From an uncultured Aquimarina sp. (GTDB lineage Bacteria; Bacteroidota; Bacteroidia; Flavobacteriales; Flavobacteriaceae), in contig CALGLV010000005.1 in NCBI GenBank assembly GCA_937958985.1, forward strand, positions 1 to 64,000: DNA of 64,000 bases. Reading direction: 5' to 3'. Positions 46,700-56,500 of the stretch are shown piece after piece (position 1 is the first letter of the stretch; the number at the start of each line of letters is the position of its first letter). Below the pieces are notes generated by a model. That model was not told the origin of the DNA, made no database searches, and worked only from the letters and a program-made list of their open reading frames with translations. Made by a program: the position numbers and the translations under genes.

Positions 46700-47248
46700 A
46701 TGAAAAAAGAAATAGCTGTTTTTGCAGGAGGTTGCTTTTGGTGTACAGAAGCTGTTTTTCAACGTTTAAATGGGGTTGTTGGTGTAAGATCGGGATTTAG
46801 CGGAGGTCATATTAAAAACCCCGCATATCGAGAGGTAACCACCGAGCGAACAGGTCATGCCGAGGTTATTGAAATAACTTTTAACGTAGAGGTAATACAA
46901 TTTCAACAGCTATTAGAAGTTTTTTTTGCAACTCACGATCCCACAACATTAAATAGACAAGGAGCAGATAAAGGAACCCATTATAGAAGTGCTATTTTTT
47001 ACACCTCTGAAAGTCAAAAACAATTTTCGGAAGCTTATATAAAAGAATTAACGGCAGCAGCGGTATTCGAAAAAAGCATAGTTACCGAGGTAACTCAATT
47101 TGAAGCTTTTTATCCTGCGGAAGATTACCATAACGACTACTTCAATCAAAATAAAGAACAAGGCTATTGCAAGTTTGTTATTCAACCCAAAGTGGATAAA
47201 TTAAACACCTATTTCCGAAAAGAAATGAAAAAAGATTTTTTGGAATAA
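46700..47248 (+). CDS. msrA: Peptide methionine sulfoxide reductase
   Basis: The 182-residue protein has the MsrA active site GGCFWC (catalytic C12), GVRSGFSGG, YRSAIF and the C-terminal EDYHNDYFNQN with EQGYCKFVI. It repairs methionine-S-sulfoxide in proteins. No signal peptide, so it acts in the cytoplasm. A candidate -7 box TACCTTTA lies at 46678-46685. Confidence 0.95.
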   Translation: MKKEIAVFAGGCFWCTEAVFQRLNGVVGVRSGFSGGHIKNPAYREVTTERTGHAEVIEITFNVEVIQFQQLLEVFFATHDPTTLNRQGADKGTHYRSAIFYTSESQKQFSEAYIKELTAAAVFEKSIVTEVTQFEAFYPAEDYHNDYFNQNKEQGYCKFVIQPKVDKLNTYFRKEMKKDFLE

Positions 47249-47278
47249 CATTTGTGTTAGCATATTAAAACAAACACA

Positions 47279-47563
47279 ATGAATAAAATTACAATCTTAT
47301 TACTTAGCCTTTTGTTTGATGGCATTGGGATGATTTCTTATGTAATACCAGGTTTTGGAGAAGCTACAGATGCTGTTTGGGCTCCTGTTTCAGCTTGGCT
47401 TATGACAAAACTATATAAAGGTAAAGAAGGTAAAATAGCGGGTATTATTACTTTTATAGAAGAAGCCATTCCGGGTATAGATATTATACCAACCTTTACA
47501 TTAATGTGGATATACACTTACCTTATCTCGAATAAGAATATTAAAAACACAAATCAGAAATAA
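47279..47563 (+). CDS. Small conserved-looking membrane protein
   Basis: The 94-residue protein has three hydrophobic stretches near residues 4-27, 30-43 and 52-84, and several glycine/proline-rich turns (SYVIPGFGEATDAVWAP, EEAIPGIDIIP). I do not know its function. It starts 30 bp after msrA and 13 bp before the coiled-coil lipoprotein, so the three may form one transcript. Confidence 0.7.
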   Translation: MNKITILLLSLLFDGIGMISYVIPGFGEATDAVWAPVSAWLMTKLYKGKEGKIAGIITFIEEAIPGIDIIPTFTLMWIYTYLISNKNIKNTNQK

Positions 47564-47576
47564 ACTTATATACTTT

Positions 47577-48095
47577 ATGAAATTAGTGAAAACTATTATT
47601 TTTTTAGCATCAACAGCTCTTTTAGTTTCCTGTGGAAGCAGTGAGCAAATAATTACAAAAAAAGGAGAAGTTTACGATGTTAAAGGAAAAAAAATACAAA
47701 AGGAAGGTACTAATATTACAAAAACATTGAGTTCTTCTGAAAAAAACAATATTTATGATTTGGTTGATTTAACTGTAGAACAACGAAAAGAAGAGTTAAA
47801 ACAGCTTAAAGAGTTAGAAAAAGGGATTGAAAAGCAAAAGCAAATAGAAGAAGAAGCTAAAATTAAAAAAGAGGCTTTTGAAAGCCAACTAGAAAGTTTA
47901 AAAAGCAAAATAAAAACGAATACCGAAGCTAAGTCAAACTATATAAAGTTAAAAAACAACTACAATAAAGAACAAAAAGAGTTTAATGCTTTAAAAGCTA
48001 AAGGGGAACTTTCTAAATCCAAATTAAGCGAATGGAATGATAAATTAAGTAAGCTTGAGGAAAAATTAAACTTAGCAAAATCGAAAATTAATTAA
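47577..48095 (+). CDS. Coiled-coil lipoprotein
   Basis: The 172-residue protein has a lipobox (LLVSC, Cys19) and a long charged helix (about residues 65-172) rich in Lys, Glu and Leu, which should form a coiled coil in the envelope. I recognise no enzymatic domain. It follows the 94-residue membrane protein by 13 bp. A spacer, scaffold or envelope-tethering role is possible but is inferred from shape only. Confidence 0.7.
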   Translation: MKLVKTIIFLASTALLVSCGSSEQIITKKGEVYDVKGKKIQKEGTNITKTLSSSEKNNIYDLVDLTVEQRKEELKQLKELEKGIEKQKQIEEEAKIKKEAFESQLESLKSKIKTNTEAKSNYIKLKNNYNKEQKEFNALKAKGELSKSKLSEWNDKLSKLEEKLNLAKSKIN

Positions 48096-48129
48096 TCTTC
48101 AACTAATATATTAGAATCTCCCTATTTCA

Positions 48130-48160
48130 TTGGCTATAATAATATAAACCGTTATTTTTA
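48130..48160 (+). promoter_or_regulatory. Promoter of the aldo/keto reductase gene at 48199
   Basis: TTG (48130-48132), a 20-nt spacer and TATTTTTA (48153-48160) fit the Bacteroidota promoter layout, with the final G of TAnnTTTG replaced by A. Predicted transcription begins about 30 nt before the ATG. Confidence 0.6.
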
Positions 48161-48172
48161 GGTAATTATTAT
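48153..48172 (+). repeat. 20-nt promoter-proximal element, copy 1
   Basis: TATTTTTAGGTAATTATTAT is identical to minus-strand positions 63918-63899. It spans the -7 box of the aldo/keto reductase promoter and the first bases expected to be transcribed. Confidence 0.6.
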
Positions 48173-48198
48173 AAATAAAAGCTAAGAAAAAGTAAAAA

Positions 48199-49221
48199 AT
48201 GCAAATTAACGATAAATCAAATTACCAAAAATACCATCCGAATAATAAACGTTATGAGGAAATGACTTACAATAGAAGTGGTAAGAGTGGAGTTTTACTA
48301 CCGTCTATTTCCTTAGGCCTATGGCACAACTTTGGTAAGTACGATTTACAAGCAAATGCAGAAGCTATTTTAAGGACAGCCTTTGATAATGGAATTACAC
48401 ACTTTGACTTAGCGAATAATTACGGACCTCCTTTTGGTAGTGCAGAGGCCAATTTTGGAATGCTGTATAAGCAAAATTTTGAAGCCTACCGTGATGAACT
48501 TTTTATAGCCACTAAAGCTGGTTACGATATGTGGGAAGGACCATACGGGAACTTTGGATCACGTAAATATTTAATTTCTAGTTTGGATCAGAGTTTAAAA
48601 CGAATGAACTTGGATTACGTAGATGTGTTTTATCACCATAGGCCAGACCCTGATACTCCTTTAGAGGAAACAGCCATAGCTTTACATGATATTGTAAGGC
48701 AAGGAAAAGCACTTTATGTTGGAATTTCTAATTATGAAGCCGAAGGTATTGTAGAAATGAGTACACTTTTAAGAGAACTCAAAGTTCCTTTTATTATTGA
48801 ACAAGCAAAGTATTCAATGTTCGATCGAAGTATAGAAAAAACTATTTTGCCTACTATAATTAAACAGAATTTAGGATGCATCGCTTTTTCTCCTTTAGCA
48901 CAGGGTATGTTAACAAATAAATACATTGATGGTATACCAACAGATTCTAGAGCAGCAAAAGGGAAAACATATTTAGAGGTTAATGAGGTTGAAGAAAAAC
49001 TACCAATTATTAAAGCACTAAATGCGATTGCACAAAATAGAGGTCAAAAACTACATCAAATGGCTATTTCGTGGTTATTACATCAAAAAGGAATAACCTC
49101 TGTTTTAGTAGGAGCGAGTAGTTCAAGTCAATTGATAGATAACTTAAGTGCTACAAAAAATACTGAATTTTCGAGTGAAGAGCTTACGCAAATTAACAAG
49201 CTAACTTCAAAATTTTTATAA
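48199..49221 (+). CDS. YghZ-like aldo/keto reductase (L-glyceraldehyde 3-phosphate reductase type)
   Basis: The 340-residue protein has the AKR catalytic residues in HFDLANNYG (Asp/Tyr), the lysine in FIATKAGYDMW and the histidine in VFYHHRPDPDTP, and the NADPH site in VLVGASSSSQL. The MWEGPYGNFGSRKY insert and the extended N-terminus are typical of the YghZ/Mgr subgroup. It reduces small aldehydes such as L-glyceraldehyde 3-phosphate or methylglyoxal; the actual substrate is unknown. Confidence 0.9.
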   Translation: MQINDKSNYQKYHPNNKRYEEMTYNRSGKSGVLLPSISLGLWHNFGKYDLQANAEAILRTAFDNGITHFDLANNYGPPFGSAEANFGMLYKQNFEAYRDELFIATKAGYDMWEGPYGNFGSRKYLISSLDQSLKRMNLDYVDVFYHHRPDPDTPLEETAIALHDIVRQGKALYVGISNYEAEGIVEMSTLLRELKVPFIIEQAKYSMFDRSIEKTILPTIIKQNLGCIAFSPLAQGMLTNKYIDGIPTDSRAAKGKTYLEVNEVEEKLPIIKALNAIAQNRGQKLHQMAISWLLHQKGITSVLVGASSSSQLIDNLSATKNTEFSSEELTQINKLTSKFL

Positions 49222-49278
49222 AATCAGTTATTTTGGTATACTAAAGAGCATTTTAATATGTTAATGAAATAAATACAT

Positions 49279-49286
49279 TATTTTTG
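49279..49286 (+). promoter_or_regulatory. Promoter -7 box for the thioredoxin-like gene
   Basis: TATTTTTG, exact TAnnTTTG, 20 bp before the ATG at 49307. Confidence 0.55.
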
Positions 49287-49306
49287 AACTGTATTGATAT
49301 TGATTT

Positions 49307-50056
49307 ATGAAGTATATTTTAAGCTTGTTTTTTACATTAAATCTTATGTTGAGTTATGCTCAATCAAATAGGGTATCACTTAATTTGCCGACTGAAGATT
49401 TTCAATTCTTTTCAGATGCGATAGCTAATAACATAAGACTTTACAAAGTTAATAGTCAAGTAGCAAATGAAAAAGAAGATGTTGAGCGTGCTCAGTTTTT
49501 GTTTGATTCACTAGTAAATAACTGTTTAAAAGGAACACATTTTGATAATTTTTTGGTAAACGACTATAAAAGTGGTCAAGCAAAGTATTTAGAGACTTTT
49601 ACCAAACCAATTTATTTAAAAACAACCGCAACTTGGTGTGAACCTAATGATTCCGAAATTCAAGCATTAAATGATGTGGCCAAAGAATTCGGAGATGTAA
49701 TCGATTTTGTGGTTTTATATTGGGATAAAAGAAATAATCCTGAACTTTCAAAAAAAGTATATAATAGCAATATCTCTATTGTTTATGTTGATGAGTTAGA
49801 AAATTACAACTCGGCCATTGTACATACAGTAAAACATTCGTTGGGTATGCCTTCAATAATATTAATGGATAACGAGCGTACGGTTATAGATATAACTAAA
49901 AATGTATCGCCAATATTTACAAGTCATAAAGAATCGGAGTTTGTTAAATACGGAGAATTCAATCCCTCGACAAGTAAAGATCACTTTGTAAACACTTACA
50001 ATACTTACTTTGATGCTATTGTGAAAGATGTTAATACAATTCTTCAAAATATATAG
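49307..50056 (+). CDS. Secreted thioredoxin-like protein lacking the second active-site cysteine
   Basis: The 249-residue protein has a signal peptide (to about residue 18, LSYAQ). Residues ~100-195 follow the TlpA/thioredoxin fold: IYLKTTATWCEPNDSEIQ, DVIDFVVLYWD and the cis-proline loop SLGMPSIILMD (P182). The active site is C111-E-P-N114, so the CxxC resolving cysteine is replaced by asparagine. It cannot be a normal dithiol oxidoreductase; a monothiol, chaperone-like or peroxidatic role is possible. It stands alone with its own promoter. Confidence 0.75.
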   Translation: MKYILSLFFTLNLMLSYAQSNRVSLNLPTEDFQFFSDAIANNIRLYKVNSQVANEKEDVERAQFLFDSLVNNCLKGTHFDNFLVNDYKSGQAKYLETFTKPIYLKTTATWCEPNDSEIQALNDVAKEFGDVIDFVVLYWDKRNNPELSKKVYNSNISIVYVDELENYNSAIVHTVKHSLGMPSIILMDNERTVIDITKNVSPIFTSHKESEFVKYGEFNPSTSKDHFVNTYNTYFDAIVKDVNTILQNI

Positions 50057-50076
50057 TATTACATCATCTTTCCGAT

Positions 50077-50084
50077 TATTTTTG
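50077..50084 (+). promoter_or_regulatory. Promoter -7 box for the nucleoid-associated protein gene
   Basis: TATTTTTG, exact TAnnTTTG, 39 bp before the ATG at 50124. Confidence 0.5.
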
Positions 50085-50123
50085 TTGTTGATTTAACAAG
50101 AATATTTTTTAAAAAACTCATCC

Positions 50124-51182
50124 ATGATAAATTTATATAATTCTCAAATCGAGTCCTTATCGGTTCACCGTATTGGAAACAAAAGTAGAAATGAAGCTTT
50201 ATTTTTATCTCAAAATCCTTACCAGTTTAATGATGAATTGAATGCGCTTTTAAAAGAATATTTTTTTAAAGCTTTCAGAGAAAAAGAAGAAAACTATTTT
50301 CAATTTACAAACGAGGCCGATCTTGAATTTAATCCCTTGTACAAAATAGCTTCCGATATTTTTGCAGATCCTAGTACGGCACACGAACAATCAAAACGTA
50401 TAGGTAATTTGTTATATGAACAATCACAGCACCCACATATTAAAAGTGGAGAGCTGTATGTTACTTATATAGAAAACTGCTTATTAGACAATAAAAAAGT
50501 AAATGCTATAGGTGTTTTTAAATCGGAATTAAAACATGATTTCCTTCAGTTTGAAGAACAGTCTTCAGACTTAAATTTGTTATTGCAACAGGGTGTTTCT
50601 TTAAATAAATTAGATAAAGGATGTTTAATTTTTGAAAGCGAAAAAGAATCAGGTTACCGTATTTTATCAGTCGATTCCAATAGGTATGATACGAAGTATT
50701 GGTTGGAACAATTTTTAGGTGTCGAAGCTTTTGCAGATAGTAATTTTCACACAAAAAAATACATTAAGTTTTGCCAAGACTTTGCTAGAGACGTTATTTT
50801 ACCTTCTGAAGATAAAAAGGAAGAAGTTATGTTTATGAACAGAGCCGTAAACCATTTTGCTAAAAACGATAATTTTGAAGAGACTAGCTTTTTAAACGAT
50901 GTTATTGAAAATCCAGAATTAATTCCAGAATTTAAACATTACAAAGTAGAAAAAGCACCCAAGTATCAAATTGAAGATCTAACAGAATTCCCGATAGCAA
51001 ATACAGCAGTATCTGATGCACGTAAAAAAATTAAAAACGTAATAAACTTAGATACCAATGTGCAAATTAAGATGGATTTTATAAATCCTGAATCGGCTGA
51101 AAAATTTATAGAAAAAGGTTGGGACGAAGAAAAGCAGATGTACTATTACTTAGTATATTTTAATAAAGAGCAAAAGGATTAA
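50124..51182 (+). CDS. Nucleoid-associated protein (NdpA/YejK-like)
   Basis: The 352-residue protein matches the NdpA family in layout: an N-terminal SVHRIGNKSRNEALFLS, a mid region with GVFKSELKHDFL and a DSNRYDTKYWLEQFLGV segment followed by CQDFARDVI. Family members bind DNA in the nucleoid; the specific function in Bacteroidota is not established. It is monocistronic, with a hairpin terminator at 51214-51247. Confidence 0.83.
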   Translation: MINLYNSQIESLSVHRIGNKSRNEALFLSQNPYQFNDELNALLKEYFFKAFREKEENYFQFTNEADLEFNPLYKIASDIFADPSTAHEQSKRIGNLLYEQSQHPHIKSGELYVTYIENCLLDNKKVNAIGVFKSELKHDFLQFEEQSSDLNLLLQQGVSLNKLDKGCLIFESEKESGYRILSVDSNRYDTKYWLEQFLGVEAFADSNFHTKKYIKFCQDFARDVILPSEDKKEEVMFMNRAVNHFAKNDNFEETSFLNDVIENPELIPEFKHYKVEKAPKYQIEDLTEFPIANTAVSDARKKIKNVINLDTNVQIKMDFINPESAEKFIEKGWDEEKQMYYYLVYFNKEQKD

Positions 51183-51213
51183 ACGCAATTAAATCTCACT
51201 TTCAAAAAATCAC

Positions 51214-51247
51214 AAAAACCCGTAATATAATATATTGCGGGTTTTTC
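51214..51247 (+). terminator. Terminator after the nucleoid-associated protein gene
   Basis: AACCCGTAATAT pairs with ATATTGCGGGTT over a GC-rich base with one G-U, followed by a T-run (GTTTTTC). Confidence 0.75.
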
Positions 51248-51293
51248 GTTAAAATGACAAAGAAAACAACTTTTTAAACCCTAAGCTTTAGTT

Positions 51294-51301
51294 TACCTTT
51301 G
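51294..51301 (+). promoter_or_regulatory. Promoter -7 box of the DEAD-box helicase gene
   Basis: TACCTTTG followed by CA, exact consensus, 17 bp before the ATG at 51318. A TTT lies at the -33 distance. Confidence 0.65.
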
Positions 51302-51317
51302 CAGCAAATTAAACGTT

Positions 51318-52427
51318 ATGACATTTCAACAATTAGGTATTTCTGAAGATTTAAATAAAGGGTTAGAAGAGTTAGGTATTAAAACTCCTACTAAAATTCA
51401 AGAACAAGCTATCCCTGTATTGTTGGAGGGAGGTAATGACCTTATTGGTAAAGCACAAACAGGAACAGGTAAAACAGCTGCTTTTGGATTGCCTTTATTA
51501 ATGCAAGTTAATCCTACGAAAAAAATAACTCAAAGCTTAATATTAGCACCTACTCGTGAGTTAGCTCAGCAAATAGCTAAACAGTTATTTAAGTTTACCA
51601 AATACAGCGAAAAAGTATTTACAGAAGCAGTGTATGGAGGAGAAAAAATAGATAAACAAATACAACGCCTACAACGTCCTACTCACATTATTGTAGCAAC
51701 TCCAGGGCGTTTGGTAGATTTAATAAAGCGAAAAGCTGTTGATATACGATACATTAAAACGATTGTATTAGATGAAGCAGACGAAATGCTTAGCATGGGT
51801 TTCAAAAAAGAACTAGAATTTATACTAAATACAATTAATGAACAGCGTAATGTTTGGATGTTTTCGGCGACAATGCCTATTGAACTACAAAACATTGTAA
51901 ATAAATACGTTTCTCCTAGAGTAATTACTGTCGAAATAGACAAAAAGGACACTACCAATAAAAATATTCAACATCAGTTTGTGGTAGGTGAAGATGGAAA
52001 CAAAGTAGATACAATGACATTCTTTTTGAAAACTCAAAAAAAGGAAAGAGGAATTATTTTTTGTAGGACCAAGGTTGCAGCACGTAAGTTAACAGAACAG
52101 TTACAACAACGTAGTTTCGAAATTGGAATTTTGGAGGGAGATATGAATCAAAAAGACCGCGATAAAGTTATGCGTGCTTTTAAAAATAAAAAAATTAATT
52201 TACTGGTAGCTACCGATGTAGCTGCAAGAGGTATTGACGTTGATAATTTAGCTTTTGTATTACATTATCAATTACCCGATCAGGCAGAGTATTATATACA
52301 CCGAAGTGGACGAACTGCAAGAGGAGGGAAAACAGGTGTTTCACTTGCTTTTCTAGACCATTCGGAAGTAAAATATTTAAGAATTCTTGAAAAAACGCTA
52401 GGATTAAATTTTAGTCAAATACGCTAA
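51318..52427 (+). CDS. DEAD-box RNA helicase, core domains only
   Basis: The 369-residue protein has the full helicase core: Q motif near IKTPTKIQEQAIP, AQTGTGKTAAF (I), PTRELAQQI (Ia), TPGRL (Ib), VLDEADEML (II), FSATMP (III), IFCRTKVAARKL (IV) and HRSGRTARGG (VI). It ends right after the second RecA domain with no C-terminal RNA-binding extension, unlike RhlE/DeaD/DbpA. It should unwind RNA with ATP; specificity would come from partners. Confidence 0.92.
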   Translation: MTFQQLGISEDLNKGLEELGIKTPTKIQEQAIPVLLEGGNDLIGKAQTGTGKTAAFGLPLLMQVNPTKKITQSLILAPTRELAQQIAKQLFKFTKYSEKVFTEAVYGGEKIDKQIQRLQRPTHIIVATPGRLVDLIKRKAVDIRYIKTIVLDEADEMLSMGFKKELEFILNTINEQRNVWMFSATMPIELQNIVNKYVSPRVITVEIDKKDTTNKNIQHQFVVGEDGNKVDTMTFFLKTQKKERGIIFCRTKVAARKLTEQLQQRSFEIGILEGDMNQKDRDKVMRAFKNKKINLLVATDVAARGIDVDNLAFVLHYQLPDQAEYYIHRSGRTARGGKTGVSLAFLDHSEVKYLRILEKTLGLNFSQIR

Positions 52428-52494
52428 TTTTTTCAAATTTCTTTTAAGCTTGATTCTAAAAAAAGAGATATAGACTGTTTTTTATTAGTAAACT

Positions 52495-53478
52495 ATGAAA
52501 AAAAGAAAATTAGGAAATAAAGGATTTGAAATTAGTGAAGTTGGTTTAGGTTGTTGGCAAATTGGCGGTGACTGGGGAAAAGGAATTACCAAGGAAAAAG
52601 CTTTTGAAATTTTAACAGCAGCAGTAGATAGCGGGATTACTTTTTTTGATACTGCCGATGTTTATGGTGATGGTAAAAGTGAAGAGTTAATAGGGGAGTT
52701 TTTAAAAAACACTGGTGTTAAAATAAAAGTAGCCACTAAGTTTGGTCGTAGGGCAGAGGTGTTTCCAGATAAGTATACAGAAACAGCTTTAAGAAGCTGT
52801 GTGGAGTCATCATTAAAACGCTTACAGGTAACTTGTATTGACTTATTGCAATTACATTGTATACCTACTGAGGTTTTAAGAAAAGGCAAAATTTTTGATT
52901 GGCTACGAACATTACAAGCTGAAGGTAAAATAACCCATTTTGGAGCAAGCGTTGAAAGTGAGGAAGAAGGCCTATTGTGTTTAGAACAAGAAGGAATTCA
53001 ATCGTTACAAGTTATTTACAATATATTCAGGCAAAAGTTAGCTAAGGAATTATTGCCTAAAGCTAATGAAAAAGGAGTTGGTATTATTGTACGATTACCT
53101 TTAGCTAGCGGATTGTTAACGGGTAAATTTTCAAACGAAACCAAATTCGAAGAAAGTGATCATAGAAACTTTAATCGTGATGGTCAATTTTTTAATGTAG
53201 GCGAAACTTTTGCGGGTTTACCATTTGAAAAAGGAGTGGAATTATCCAATGAATTAAAACAGTTTTGTCCTGCTGATTTAAGTATGGTAGAAATGTCACT
53301 AAGGTGGTTGTTGGATCATAACGCGATTACAACAATTATTCCTGGAGCGAGTTCTCCTCAGCAAGTTTTCAACAATGCTAAAGCAAGTGAGCTAGGGACG
53401 CTTTCTAAGCAATTAAAAAGTGATTTAAGTGAATATTATAATAATAATATTCACGATTATATAAGAGGAGTATATTAA
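52495..53478 (+). CDS. Aldo/keto reductase
   Basis: The 327-residue protein has FFDTADVYGDGKSEELIGEFL (catalytic Asp/Tyr), VATKFGRRAEV (Lys), LLQLHCIPTEVL (His) and the NADPH-binding IIPGASSPQQV. It belongs to a different AKR subgroup from the gene at 48199. The substrate is unknown. A strong bidirectional terminator follows at 53527-53563. Confidence 0.9.
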   Translation: MKKRKLGNKGFEISEVGLGCWQIGGDWGKGITKEKAFEILTAAVDSGITFFDTADVYGDGKSEELIGEFLKNTGVKIKVATKFGRRAEVFPDKYTETALRSCVESSLKRLQVTCIDLLQLHCIPTEVLRKGKIFDWLRTLQAEGKITHFGASVESEEEGLLCLEQEGIQSLQVIYNIFRQKLAKELLPKANEKGVGIIVRLPLASGLLTGKFSNETKFEESDHRNFNRDGQFFNVGETFAGLPFEKGVELSNELKQFCPADLSMVEMSLRWLLDHNAITTIIPGASSPQQVFNNAKASELGTLSKQLKSDLSEYYNNNIHDYIRGVY

Positions 53479-53526
53479 GTTTAGAGGTGTTAAAATATGT
53501 TTTACGCCAAAACAAGATAAAGCACA

Positions 53527-53563
53527 AAAAAAAGCTAATCATTTTTAATGATTAGCTTTTTTT
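53527..53563. terminator. Bidirectional terminator between the AKR and the giant surface protein
   Basis: AAAAAAAGCTAATCATT and AATGATTAGCTTTTTTT pair perfectly over 17 bp with a 3-nt loop. A-run and T-run flank it, so it can end convergent transcripts from both sides. Confidence 0.9.
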
Positions 53564-53586
53564 ATACAAGTGTACCTAATTAACAA

Positions 53587-56500
53587 TTATCGTTTTAAAG
53601 TAATGTGGTCTTTAATTTCTTGACCATCAGGTAAACGAATTAAAACCCAATAATCATCACTAGGTAAAGGAGTACCATTGTATGTACCATCCCAACCAGC
53701 ACTTCTAGAAGTTAAGGTTTTTAATAGTTTTCCGTACCTATTATAAATATAGACCAATGTTTCAGGTATTGTTTCTACCCCTTGTATGTGCCATAATTCT
53801 GTTTCTAAAGGTCCATTTCCGTTAGGAGTAAATGCAGGGAAATAATCTACAAATATTACATCAACAGAGGCAGGATCGCAGCCATTTACATCAAATACGT
53901 ATAAAGTAAACATACCTGGAAGTAAATCGGTAAAGGTGTTAGATTCTTGTGCATTTAAGATATTACTATCATTAAATCCATACAAAAAGTCACCTTCTTC
54001 TTCCACATTAATAGTTACTTCATTTGCATCAAAATTTTTCAAAACTATAGGGCTAATAACCGGGCTTATAGATTCTGTTACAGAAACGGTTTTACTAGCA
54101 TTACAATTATTAGGAGTTGAAGTGTCGGTAATTATTAATGTTACGTTTGTGCCTATATCGCTTGGGTTTAATGTGATTGAACTAGTCGTTTCATCGGGTC
54201 TTGTAGTTCCATTAAGATTATCCCTAAACTCCCATAAATAAGTAAAGTTGGGGTTAGTGTTATTAGCAGATATTATCCTATTGGGAGAATTGGAGCAAAA
54301 TGTAATATTTTCTAAATTATTGAACGGAACTGTGCTAATTGTTATTTGTAAAGGTTCAATAACAAAACAACCTATATTATTTTGTTGCACTTTTACATAA
54401 TAAGTACCGGTATTAATTAATGTTCCTACAGGTATAATAACATTGTCTTCAGCATCTTGTTCATTAAAATGATAAGTCACATTAAATTCAGTAGGAACTT
54501 GAGAGCCTAATATAGTACTATCAAGGAATGAAAAATCAAAAGCAAAATTTCCGTCGTTAATAACATCCGTATCACAAGCAGCAGTTAAGGTCGGATTAGT
54601 AATGGTGTTTATAACAGGAAGGGCTACTTCTGTCAAAGTAATTGGAGCAATTGTTTCGCAAGTCATTCCCGAATCAAACGTTTTTACTGCTTTTACAAAT
54701 AACATAGTTTGTAATAGGTTGGTTTCAGTACCAGCAATAGCAGAAGCATTATCTGTATGGTATGTTATAACAACATTATTACGATCGGTAACAAGTCTCT
54801 CGTTAAGGATTTCTCTACGTGTTGTACCATTAATAACTTCATCTAAATCCATTTCATTAGCACAATATTCCAAAGTTACATTAGCATTAATTTCTGGTTG
54901 AGTATTCACAATAACTTCAAAAGGAACAGTTTTGAAGCATCCTTTAGTATTTGTGTTATTGGTTACTTTAGCTACAAAGCTATTAGACATCACTGTCGTC
55001 GCAATAGTATTAACATTCGGTGCAGCTCCTTCAGCTTCGGCTACCGAATTGTGGAAAGTTACAGTGAAATTAGTAGGATTAGTTTCGTTAATTAATATGC
55101 TGTCTGTAATGTCATCAAAGTCAATTACTGTAGTATTATCTACGCTACAAACTTCTATTGGAGCTGGGTCTGAGGTGTTTGCTTGTCTTGTAATCGTTAA
55201 ATCAAAATCTACCGAATTTGAACATAATAAATCGTCTCTATTATCTGTAATTTCTGCACTATAGGTAGCGCCGTCAATTAATGTTGAAGAACTACTTATT
55301 TCATTCATTAAATTGTCAAAATAAGTGATTGTAAAATCAGCAGCACTTCGTCCGTTTAAAATTTCAACATCAAATCGAGATAAGTCAGATATTATTTCAC
55401 CATCACTGTCATCATCACAAATTATACGACTTAATGGGGCTGGAGCTGTAATACTAGGAAGTTGTTTGTGCTCTATACTAAACGCTTTAAAAGAACTACA
55501 ACTAGTATCAGTATTGGTGATTTCTACAAAAAGATTTAGATCATCAGTGTCTAATAATGACTCGTTGGTAATTAAATTTGCAGGAACAGGTTCTGTAGCT
55601 CCGTTATCTTGAGTGTAAAAAGCTCTAGTGAAATTGGTTAATGAAGAATCAACTACTATTTGGGTACTAGCATCTATTCCAATTAGTGAATTTAAATCAA
55701 CATCAAAACGACCAGTTCCAAAAGCGTTTTCACAAACCTGAATAGGAACGGAGGGAACACTGAAATTTGGTAATAAATTTAATTTTATGCTAAAACTAGT
55801 ATCAAAAAAACAATCAGTACTACTTTCAATAGTTATACGTAAAAATATAATTGTATCGTTTGTTACTTCAAAATTAGCGATTTCCGAAGTTGATAAATTT
55901 GTAGGATTTGAGATTGGATTGTGATTATTTCTATCATCTGCGGATCTAAAATAATCTATTCGAGCATCTGAAGGATTTGGAGGTCTAATATTTAAAGAGA
56001 AATCTAATGTAGGTTCTATTTGACTAAGATCGATTATCTCTAGGTTATCTTCATCAATGTCGCAAACTGAAATCTCTGAAATAGTATTCACTATTGGGTT
56101 TTCCCTAACCGTTAAAAAGAAATCCTCAAAAGTAGTACACCCATTTTGGTTGGTAATACGTGCAAAAATTTGTTGCGATAATGGGGTTACGTTTTTATAT
56201 AGTAATGGTAAAGCTGTACCAGTGGCATCGGGTACCTCTACATTATTAACGTTAGGGTCGTTCCTGTTATCGCCCGCATCTACCGACGACTCATAAAAAC
56301 TAATATCCATTATATTTACAATACTTCCATTATTAGTGATATCGTCAATTACAGTTTGTAAATCAAAAGTAGTTCTACCTCTATCGCTAGGATCAAATAT
56401 TCCATTAACATCCAAGTTATTATCATCACACTCTATAATACCTGCTGGAGTACTTACAATAATATTCTCTGCAATTTTAAGTAAAAAGCTTCCTACTTCG

